Of a DNA stretch of 46,109 nucleotides, positions 36,213 to 46,109 are shown one piece after another. A program made the translations under genes and the position numbers. The notes beneath the pieces are model-generated. The model was not told the DNA's origin and did no database searches. It saw only the letters and a program-made list of their open reading frames with translations. Origin of the DNA: Nephromyces sp. MM_2019 (lineage: Eukaryota > Apicomplexa > Aconoidasida > Nephromycida); NCBI GenBank assembly GCA_015657535.1, contig JADHZB010000814.1, positions 2,758-48,866 on the forward strand, written 5' to 3'. Numbering within the stretch: position 1 is the first letter of the stretch; the number at the start of each line of letters is the position of its first letter.

Positions 36213-38811
36213 ATGTCAACACAAGAAAAGGGTACAACATTATTGGGTAAGGTATGCCCAGAATTCAAGATACCTTCAGATTGGACGTTAGATGAGAGGA
36301 CAATGTGTGATTTAGAATTATTATTGGGAGGTGCATTTTCACCATTGGAAGGGTTTATGGGGTCAGCAGATTATTATTCAGTTTTGAATAATATGCGTCT
36401 TAGTAATGGGAGTGTGTGGCCTATACCAATTGTCTTACCTGTACCTAAGACAATAACAGGTTCAAATCTGCATTGGAATGATAAGGAAGAGAACACAGAG
36501 TCAAGTATTAGTAAAGAAGTGAGGCTTAGAGATAAATTGGGTACAATTGTTGCATTAATGAATGTTACAGAAGTGTATGAACCAAACATTTCACTTGAAA
36601 TCGAAAAAGTACTAAATACATCGTCAATAAATCATCCATATGCACAATATTTAATTAATAACCATCAAGGCTGTTATTATTTGGGTGGAAAAGTACACAC
36701 AGTTAGAAAAATTGATCATTTTGATTTTGATGACTGTCGTATGTCTGCTCACGAAACCAGAGATTATATTCGCCAAATGGGCTGGAAAGTTGTAGTTGCC
36801 TTCCAAACCCGAAATCCTATGCACCGCTCACACTTTGAATTAACTCGACAGGTGTGTATGTATGTATGTGTTGTTTATGGTAGTTGTTGTCTGTGCTGGA
36901 ATTAAATTGATGCGTATTTTTAGAAATAATATGAAATGTGTGCTGTATGTAAATAGCTATGCATGCTTAGAATTAATTGAATGTAGTTAGAATCAATTCA
37001 ATGTATTTAGAAAAAATTCCACATGTGTATGAATAATTTGGATAAGTAAATAGATGTATATCTATGAGTATCAATATAGCTTACTGAATAAATTTATGAA
37101 TATATATATGAAGTTATATATCAATTGACATACAAATACCTTAATTATAAAAAATAGGTATAGATCGTTGTTTTTACTCATATATTTTTTTCACAATTTA
37201 TATATATACTCATACATACATATACTCATACACACATACATGTTAACACTCATGTATATAATAGGCATTAAAGAAAGCAACAGAATCAGAGGGTGAAGAT
37301 GCACATTTACTACTTACACCTGCAATTGGACCAACACAACCTGGTGATGTTGATTATGTAGTACGTGTAAGGAGTTATAAGAAAATATTAAAATATTATG
37401 GTGAAAATGGGGCAAAGATAGTGCTCTTACCAATTGCAATGAGGATGGCTGGCCCACGTGAGGCTGTATGGCATGCAATTATACGTAGGAATTATGGGTG
37501 TACACATTTTATAGTAGGTAGAGATCATGCTGGCCCAAGTGTTAAGAAAGAAGATGGTACACCATTTTATGGTCCATATGATGCACACACACTTATAAAG
37601 AGTGTGCAAGATGAATTAGGTATCAAACCTATACTTGGACAATCTATGATGTATGTTGAAGAGTTAGACGAATACCTTGAACAAAGTGATTGTCCACCAC
37701 ATGCTACTTGTAAGACCATATCAGGCACACAATTGAGAGAGATGTTAGTAAAACGTCAAAACATACCAACTTGGTTTACCTTCCCAGAAGTGAGTGAAGA
37801 ACTCCTTAAATTTTATAAGCCACCTTATAAGAAAGGTTTATGTATATATTTCACAGGTTTACCTTGTTCAGGTATGTTTGTGTTTATGTTCGTATGAGGG
37901 TTTGGTAGGAAGAATATACTTATAACTAGATGTATAATTAGAAATATGTATAAACATTATAGTAAATAAAAATTTTGATTGTTTGAAAATATATACAAAA
38001 TAAACATTACCATTACTATATAGTGTGCCTACAGAAACTACTATACAAATTATATGTATTTTTTCACATATCTATATTTATGCCTATTAGATGTATGTTT
38101 GGAATATATACACAATGCTACACATTCTACTCTCTAACTTCCTACCTTATCTCCTACACTCTCCTACTCCCTAAACATACACATACACCCCCGCTCCCAA
38201 ACACACTAAATATACACATGCACCCCCGCTTCCACACACACTAAACATACACACATCCCTACTCACTAAATATCCTCCCTGTCACTTTCTGTTCTTTATA
38301 CACATTAGGTAAATCAACATTAGCAAATGCAATTGAATCAAAGTTATTAGAAAATATGGATGAGGAGAGGAAAGTAACGATATTGGATGCAGATGTTGTA
38401 CGTACACATTTATCAAAAGGTTTAGGGTTTACACACACAGATCGTTCAATTAATGTAAGACGTATTGGTTATGTAGCATCAGAAATAACCAAACATGGAG
38501 GTATATGTTTAGTAGCTAATATTGCACCTTATGAAGAAGATAGAAGTTATAATAGAAATTTAGTAACAAAAGAGGGAAATTATTATGTTGAAGTTTATGT
38601 ATCTACACCTCTACAAATATGTGAAGAGAGAGATGTTAAAGAATTATATAAGAAGGCTAGACAAGGTATTATCAAACAATTTACAGGTGTTTCTGATCCT
38701 TATCAAATACCACATAATTCTGAACTTACTGTTGATTCATCAGATGATATATATGGTAAGGTGAACACTATTATGAATTATCTTAAATCGAATAATCTTA
38801 TCCCACAATAA
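36213..38811 (+). CDS. Bifunctional ATP sulfurylase / APS kinase (PAPS synthesis)
   Basis: The protein makes adenosine phosphosulfate from ATP and sulfate and then phosphorylates it to PAPS, the sulfate donor for sulfotransferases. Exons 36213-36851, 37265-37871 and 38309-38811 are in phase and give 582 residues. The N-terminal ATP sulfurylase (about 1-400) shows LLLGGAFSPLEGFMG, QTRNPMHRSH (198-207), MRMAGPREAVWHAIIRRNYG and GRDHAGP (298-304). The C-terminal APS kinase (about 403-582) has the P-loop GLPCSGKST (411-419, split by the second intron), LDADVVRTHLSKGLGF, NVRRIGYVASEITKHGG and KKARQGIIKQFTGVSDPY. The order sulfurylase-kinase is that of bacterial and fungal-type fusions; animal PAPSS has the kinase first. 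The kinase motif reads D-A-D where the family usually has D-G-D. I start at ATG 36213; the upstream in-frame extension has no ATG. No targeting signal is visible, so it is probably cytosolic. Confidence 0.93.
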
Positions 38812-40751
38812 TGTGTGTATATGTATGTATACACACACTGTGAGTGGGAGGGGTTGGGGATAAGAGAATATATGTAAACGTATACAATATTTAGGTGTCT
38901 ATTCTCAAAATACGCACAACAACACATTTTATATTTGATTTTAGATTTACACAAATTGTCTAGATATTAATAAGTGTAAACACACAGTGTATATATACAT
39001 AAATACACAAAATGTGTAAATGTACATAAATATACACACATTTTGAAACTGTAATATATAAATATATGGAATGTAACAACATACACAACACATATCAATT
39101 TTCACCACAACACACACACTTTTTTGCAATACATACATTCACACATATATAGATGCAAAACATATATATAAACATGAACATGTTCAACAAAAATTTCCAT
39201 ACAACACATGGAACTCTATAGGGATTGTTTTTATTGGGTGTATATTTTGTATACCGATGTACACTGAATAAAAATATGTGTAGATACTAAATGCACATTT
39301 ATGTAAATTACCTATAGACATATATATAAATATGTAGAAACATATACAGATTCACATAGAAATGCAAACACACATAAACACATACACACACATACATACA
39401 TATGCGCATGTACATAAATATATAAGTCAAAATAATTTTTGTTTATTTTTCATTTCACAACATAAATATCAACATTATATAGTGATTCAATTATATCTTT
39501 TTACACAAACGCAAATAATCATTTTTTTTTTAAATTAAATTTATATTTGATGTGTGTAGAGTTGTATTATTATATTTTAGCTTTGTTTTGCATACTATTT
39601 GATATAGGAAAATGCTCCATCTTATACAATCTGTGTGATTACACACATAAATATATATATATATATATATGTTAATATGCCTTTTTACACAGTCTGTGTG
39701 TGTATATATATATATGAATGGTTTAAGTTGATTATATTTATGTTTGTATATCAAATATATAATAAGGATGTATAATGTTTCTCTATGGATGTATGCAAAG
39801 TAGTAACATGTGTTTAATAATTAATACATTCTATGTGTATAAATATCATTTATAATACGAGTGTAAATAAATTATATAAAACACGTGTGTGTGTAAATTA
39901 TATAAAATATATGTGCAAATAGTATAGATCATCTTTATAAAAATTTAAATTTTAAAAATTGTTATAAAATAATTCAAAACACGAGAATCTAACAAAGTAT
40001 TTAGAATTCACAACACATTCATTTTTACGTACTTAACTACACAGCCTTATTATCTACACTCACACTTTTAATATTCACACATCCACAGCTCCAATTACTC
40101 GTACACACATTGTTACTACCTAGACACACATGCATTTCTACTATTCATACACATATGTATTACTGCTCCTCATCACACCTGTGTATACCAACCTAGTGAG
40201 TAATAATCATCTATCACACATACAAGTTCACCCAAACACATATATAACCATAAAATATCAACAACACACATACATAAATTATATATACATAATCAACATA
40301 AACACCCAGGTCAACTCACCTAATTAATGATTATCACAACAACAAGCTTAACACACATACTTAATTGAACATCTGTAACTTAATAGCTATTTAACACAAT
40401 TTGTATATATTTATAAACACTATAGGTATAGCACACTATCTTAGGTACAAACACTTCCATCATATTCACATATATATACAAACATCAATCTTACACACAA
40501 AGCAACAACATATTACACACAGTTACATATGAATATACACACACACCCATACAAACACATTTACATAAACACTTGGCCATATAACCTCACACAAACACCC
40601 ACAACACAGACAAACATAAACATACATAAGTATATACACATACCCACACAACACACACACATACAACACATACACAGCATCAACACACATTTAGCTTATG
40701 GAATACATACTTTTAATGAATCCAATGTGAAAATTATAACTATAAAAAAAA
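38812..40751. other. Microsatellite-rich intergenic region
   Basis: About 1.9 kb between two plus-strand genes. The plus strand is rich in ACAC/CACAT words from about 38940 to 39420 and 40020 to 40690, with (TA)n tracts near 39651-39670 and GT-rich patches near 39820-39910. The long open frames here encode only Tyr/Thr/His/Ile strings derived from the repeats, so I do not call them genes. Confidence 0.65.
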
Positions 40752-41909
40752 ATGATAGTTTCAAATTTTATAGGAAAATTTGTGTATGTAAACTATGTAA
40801 TAAATCTTAGACAACTCTCAACAAGTTGTAAGTTATTAAATGAATTTCAAAATATACATTATAAAGAAAATAGTATTAATAACAAATTTGATGTGCGTGT
40901 AAAATTTGATGAGTTTGACTTTACACATTTAGACAGAATTGGCCAAAAACCAAAACCAATCAAACACAACATTTCTGAAAATATGCAACAGGTATTTATT
41001 CACAAACACACATACAGCAGTAAACATATACACGCACCTAATAACAACTCCTATATACACTCATACACACAATATAATATATATATATATATATGTTATT
41101 TATTTATTTATTTATTCATATACACAACCGCAAACACATATTCATAATCACACAAATACATTAACAACAACATATATACACAAAAACACACACACACAAC
41201 GACATATATACACACAACAGCAACATATATATATAAATATATATATATACAATAACAAAAACCTATACATAAATACACACATCTCATAATTTGACAGGAT
41301 GTGTCTAAAAAAGGTTTGGAGCATGTAAATAAAAGCTCAGTAAAACGTATACCATTTAATAAACTTCTTCAAATATTACCATTTTTAGAAAATGAATATT
41401 TTACACATCTTCCACCCAATAATAACACTAACATAAAAAATGTGAATAAAATTAACACACACACAATTCAACTGGATACTTCAAAATTAGATAGGAGAGT
41501 TAATTTAACGATAAATCAACTCTCATTAAATAACCTGTGTTATTTGCTACATAAGCTTACACATACACACACAACAAAACAATTATTATTACAACTTGTC
41601 ATCAATGAATTATTATCAAAGAAAATTACACATTTTACATTACACACTTCATCACGTATATTAACTAATTTATCATATTACTACACAAACACATATACAC
41701 ACATATACACACCTATTAATCAAGTAGAACATCAAAATTTATTCAAGACACAATACCCAATTTATCCACACATACACACACTCATGGCACATTTGGAAAA
41801 GGCTATTATACACTCAATCGATGTTATGCACACACCCTATAATCCAGAGGTATATAGAAATGTGTAAAGATGTGTTATGAGTGACATTTTTACGTATACA
41901 TAATTACAG

Positions 41910-41952
<43 letters not shown>

Positions 41953-43308
41953 TATACACATAGTAACACATATATAAATACACTATAGAATTATAGACAC
42001 ACCTACATATTTTCACCTAACCACCCACACACACACACACATACACTTGCATAATGACATGTATATTTATGTACACATTGCACACATACACACAAACATA
42101 AGCATACATATACTCAGTTATAAATGTGTGTGTTATTTTGTTAAACATACTTCAGATAGTAGCATCGATTATCTGGGCTTATTCAACATTTCCTAACACT
42201 TCTACAAATTTGACAATTTTCGGCTTTATAAAAAATTATTTATATGAAATACTTACACACCGAAAAATTACACATAACACAGACGCACCTATTACACACA
42301 CAGACTCACTTACTACACACACAGACAAACCTGCTACACACACAGACACACCTACAGAGATACCTACTACACACACACACGCACCCAACACAAATACACA
42401 CACTCCAAATACTCACGCTCCAAACACACATACCTCAAACACAAACAACCCAAACACACACACACCAAACACACACACCCTAAACATACACACTCCGAAT
42501 ACACACTCTCCAAATACACAAACTCACGCTCAATTCTCCCCCAGAGATATTTCTTTGATAATGTCTGCCTATACGAAAATTGGGTGTGCTGACCCAAAAT
42601 TTTTTAACTTATTGTGGCAGCAGACAAATCGTAAGTATATTTTAGTTATATATACACACAATATTTTATGAAACATTTAAACAGCCACACACATCCCTAA
42701 TCAGATTTATGTAGTTACACATACACAGTGGTATATACACACATACATACAAACACACATATGCATATAAAAACTTACGCACATATATATTAAAACACAA
42801 TTACATAAATATATATATATATTTTTTATTTTTTGAATTATGAATATAATATAACATTATATGTGTAAAAAATCTAAAGTGTGTTGTATTATAAATCTTT
42901 GATTTTGTAAAGATTTTAAGCACTACTTTTACACATTTTCTACACATTTATTTATATATTTTTACACATTATTTATCCTATTATATATACTCTTACACAT
43001 TTTATTCTTCACAGAGAATGATAAATATAATGGGAAAGATATAACTGCTATTATCAATGCTTTACATATCTCACAATCGCACAATCTGTTACCATTTTTA
43101 GACTTACAATTAAAGGCTTTGCATATATCAGAGTATGCATAAACACATCTTTTTATACCATAATTAAACTATATAAATTATATCTACAATTTCACACACA
43201 CATATATATATATATATCAGGAACCCATACTAACACATATATACACATCTTCATCTCAAACAAATATATATAAGATCACACACACATTCAGGACATATAC
43301 ATATATAG

Positions 43309-43339
<31 letters not shown>

Positions 43340-44616
43340 CACATTTTTCTAATACACACATACCTGTGTATTTTATTTAATTTTAAATATGATGTTTTCT
43401 ATTTTACACACAGACACCTTACCTTCTATCAAATATCTAAGATAGTTTACTCACTTTGTAAAATTAATATTTTAGATGTACAATTATGGTATGAGGCCAC
43501 CAAATTATTTGCACACAATAAACACCCTCTGAGAGGCAGTGAATTAACACAGTAAGTATATACACACACATACAGTTACATATATATTTACATATATTTA
43601 CGTTTATATACAAATTTGCATACACCTACCTATACATATTAAACATATACACACACACCAAATAGGTATAGTTACACATTTATCTATATTCTAACACATA
43701 TACACAGTATAAACATGCATACTAACTTACACACGACACACACTTAACAGCCAAGCCTATTTTCAACCACACAATAGTAAAGCATATTCACCATAAACAC
43801 CACAAACTACACACTATAATAACTTATACACAAAAAAAATATAGACATTATAACCCCCTCTCCCCCAACACAACAAATAATTACAAATAAACTTACAAAC
43901 ACACACACACAAAACACAAACTATGTACTCAGAAATAGCAAATATACATGCAGCACAAACACACACACATACATACATATATATACACACACACACATGC
44001 ACACACACACACTCACACACACATACAATTTTTATATAATTTCAGATTTATTTATGTTTTATATCACTATAAGAAAATTTATTTGGACAAAATTGTTTGG
44101 AGGGCCGTTTTTGAAATATTATCAAAATTCAATTTAAAATTTTTACACACAAATGATTTAATTGAGTTATTAATAATATTTACACATTTTTCAAATAATT
44201 TAACTCATATAATTGGTGAGATATATATTCATTCTTTATGTGTAAGTGTCAGCGTTTCTATATTAGGATACATTGTGATTATTGTGAATTTATATTGTAT
44301 TATTTTGTGTGTATATTATTTGATGTGTGTGTATAGCTCTTTTAGTTTGTTTATATCTATTTTCATTAATATTTGTTTTTGTGTGTACATACATATTTCT
44401 TTTAGGTTCAGTGTGTACATATACATTTTTTTTATATATTTATATATTATAGTAATATAATCATCTGTATGAGTACAGAACACAGATGTATCTATGTGTG
44501 TGCATATTATATATATACAATCAGATAATGAATTTACAAAATGTGTAAATCAATGTTATCAATTAATATTAAATGAAGCAAATTTAAGGGAAATTATTGG
44601 CTATTCAGATTTGTAA
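40752..44616 (+). CDS. Helical-repeat protein, probably organellar RNA-binding (HPR/RAP-like)
   Basis: Exons 40752-40991, 41298-41849, 42156-42630, 43015-43132, 43414-43551, 44046-44215 and 44525-44616 are all in phase and give 594 residues. The start MIVSNFIGKFVYVNYVINLR is hydrophobic/basic and followed by QLSTSCK, which suggests a mitochondrial presequence. The rest is made of amphipathic helices in roughly 35-40-residue units: INQLSLNNLCYLLHKL, ISLIMSAYTKIGCADPKFF, ITAIINALHISQSHNLLPFL, ISKIVYSLCKINILDVQLW and QFIYVLYHYKKIYLDKIVW. This pattern resembles the heptatricopeptide (HPR) proteins of Apicomplexa, which often bear a RAP domain and act on fragmented mitochondrial rRNA. No RAP domain is visible at the C terminus (it ends IGYSDL). 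Exon 3 is split by a ~100-residue Thr/His/Asn/Pro-rich tract. The family call is by pattern only. Confidence 0.72.
41912..41950. repeat. (AT)n microsatellite within intron 2 of the helical-repeat gene
   Basis: An almost perfect AT dinucleotide run of about 38 nt lies in the intron between 41850 and 42155. The same intron also has CA-rich sequence after it. Confidence 0.8.
42264..42535 (+). repeat. Coding ACACAC/CCAAACACA repeat (Thr-His-Asn-Pro-rich tract)
   Basis: Inside exon 3 of the helical-repeat gene the DNA becomes a degenerate tandem repeat: units like ACTACACACACAGAC first, then CCAAACACACACA-type units of 12-15 nt. It stays in frame and codes units such as THTD followed by APNTHTP and HTPNTHTLNIHTP. 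It interrupts the helical repeats between ILTHRK and QFSPRDISLIMSAY. Length variation between strains is expected. Confidence 0.8.
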
Positions 44617-46109
44617 AATAATTTTTAAAGCCTTAGTAAGTCTTATTATATATATATATATATTAATAAAAATACTCTAAATTTATATCAATATATCGTT
44701 TTAACAGCCAATGTGTAAATAATAATAATAACTGTTAAAACTTATAAGAATATTATTTAGGATTTCACCCAACACACAAATTTATTAAATCTTAATATTT
44801 TTTATAATTATTATTATTTATCAAGGTAAATTCACACATATATATATATATGTATATATGATATGATGTGTATATTCTTTGTGTATAATATATAAGTATA
44901 TAACTTATATGTATGTGTATAATATAATATATGTTTAAAATATATACGTGTATAATATATATATGAGGATATTATGTTTGTATAATTTACATCTGCGTAT
45001 AATATGTGTATATGATATATAACTGTGTATAGTATACATATGTGTATAATATATATGTGTGAATTTCAGGGTAATAGTGACTTGAAAATTCTATTTAAAA
45101 AGCAATTGGGAGTATCTATTTTTCCAACTTAGTTTTTTAGTTTACATTAAAAATTAGTTAAATAAGAAAACAAATAAATGTCTAAAATTAGATGTAAACT
45201 ATTTTTATAAAATTAATTTTTATTAAAATTTAAGTCCAATAAATATATACGGTTATACATAAATCAAGATTGACATATGTGTGTACATCTATATATATTA
45301 TATGTATATATATATATACATATATGTCTATGTATATAACTTTAAAGATAATTTCAATGTGAATAACCAAAGAATAATTATAAATTAAATTATAGTTTCA
45401 AAATGTTGTGGATATATAGTGTAATCTTCAATTTTATTAAAAATTGGCAATATATATATATATATATATATATAAATTATAAAAATAATAGCGCATAATC
45501 TAATAATTTTTTTTATGAACTCAATGTGTACATGTTTATGTATTTAAAACTTATTGTGTATATATGCATATATATATATGTCATATTAGATTTAAGACAA
45601 GTTAAGATACTAGCCCATAAAAATAAATTAAAATTATATAAAAATTTTAAGAATACAAGATAGCTAGACGATATATAAAATTAGTTAAAATTATAAGATA
45701 TAAATAATGAATATTATTTTCTTACAAGGTTTACTCTATTTTATTTTATTCCCTTGTTCATATAGGGCTTACTATATGTAAGAAAGGTTCAAAAATTTGG
45801 TATAAAAAATTATATATATATATAATTAAACCGGTTATAAAGTAACCAAAAAAATATTCAAAAAAATAAAAAAGTCCAATTAATTGCGAGTTGTGTATGT
45901 GTGTGTGAATGTAAATGTTAGAAAATGAAATAAATTTTTTTCAATTAAACATTTTTTGTTTTTCTATCTAATACTAAATACACACATATGTTAATTAAAT
46001 GTAAATTCAGTTAATTTTATATAGTTTCGCACATATTATATATATATATATATATATATAAACACTTCCTTATATATAACAAGATGAATTTTTTGTTTTT
46101 AAATAAAAG
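44617..46109. other. Terminal AT-rich region, no gene seen
   Basis: About 1.5 kb of sequence after the last stop. It contains GT-rich/TA-rich stretches (about 44845-45060), (TA)n tracts near 45448-45473 and 46037-46060, and no convincing exon. An ATG at 46084 opens a frame of only 26 nt before the window ends and cannot be judged. Confidence 0.6.

Noticed and set aside
40130..41289. Long plus-strand frames rich in Thr, His, Ile and Tyr
   Set aside because: They are translations of CA/TA microsatellites in spacer and intron; only the frame from 40752 to 40991 continues in phase into conserved helical exons.
42244..42597. Alternative frames over the CA-repeat exon on both strands
   Set aside because: Repeat DNA is open in several frames; the frame kept is the one joined on both sides to helical segments.
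44216..44460. Hydrophobic extension (multi-pass-membrane-like) after exon 6 of the helical-repeat gene
   Set aside because: It is GT-rich intron read-through after a good donor (G|GTGAGA at 44216); the spliced exon at 44525 restores a polar helical end and a stop.
46084..46109. ATG opening a hydrophobic frame at the window end
   Set aside because: Only 26 nt are visible, too little to support a gene.

Overview
The window is nuclear DNA from a very AT-rich, intron-rich protist, almost certainly an apicomplexan. The main evidence is a secreted cysteine-module protein of the oocyst wall protein type at 4867-7450 and a plasmepsin V/ASP5-type aspartyl protease at 20114-22159. Ordinary eukaryotic genes with GT-AG introns of about 60-490 nt surround them. 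A haemosporidian or piroplasm is unlikely because of the oocyst wall protein. Genes for ubiquinone synthesis (COQ2) and sulfate activation (ATP sulfurylase/APS kinase) argue against a highly reduced parasite. A coccidian, gregarine or other oocyst-forming lineage fits, but I cannot name the genus. I rebuilt the gene models by hand from exon phase and splice signals. Most close perfectly in phase from ATG to stop. I saw no rRNA, tRNA or CRISPR.

Layout. 41-967 (+) is the 3' end of an MCM7-like replicative helicase. 1875-2865 (-) is a small unknown protein. 4867-7450 (-) is the oocyst wall protein. 9061-11163 (+) is DPH7 (diphthamide synthesis, WD40), with one apparent frameshift. 11339-13485 (-) is the GPN-loop GTPase GPN2, ten exons. 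14455-16093 (+) is COQ2, six exons. 16414-18022 (-) is a calmodulin-like protein with an insertion inside an EF-hand. 20114-22159 (+) is the plasmepsin V/ASP5-like protease. 23692-25585 (+) is a secreted glycerophosphodiester phosphodiesterase. 27815-31540 (+) is a nine-exon gene fusing a NADAR domain, a NIPP1-like FHA domain, an RRM and an RS-type tail. 33163-34172 (+) is RanBP1. 36213-38811 (+) is the fused ATP sulfurylase/APS kinase. 40752-44616 (+) is a seven-exon helical-repeat protein, probably organellar, interrupted by a Thr/His/Asn/Pro-rich microsatellite-coded tract.

The genes are not an operon and mostly do unrelated jobs: replication, translation-factor modification, RNA polymerase assembly, nuclear transport, mitochondrial ubiquinone, protein export and wall formation. 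Two adjacent genes, the ASP5-like protease and the GDPD, both enter the secretory pathway. The most novel item is the NADAR-FHA-RRM-RS protein. It appears to place an ADP-ribose-type domain, with its usual key residues replaced, in an mRNA-processing context.

Composition differs along the window. About 1-1100 and 35000-46109 are full of (TA)n and (CA)n tracts, in introns and even in exons, while 3000-34000 is AT-rich but has few CA repeats.
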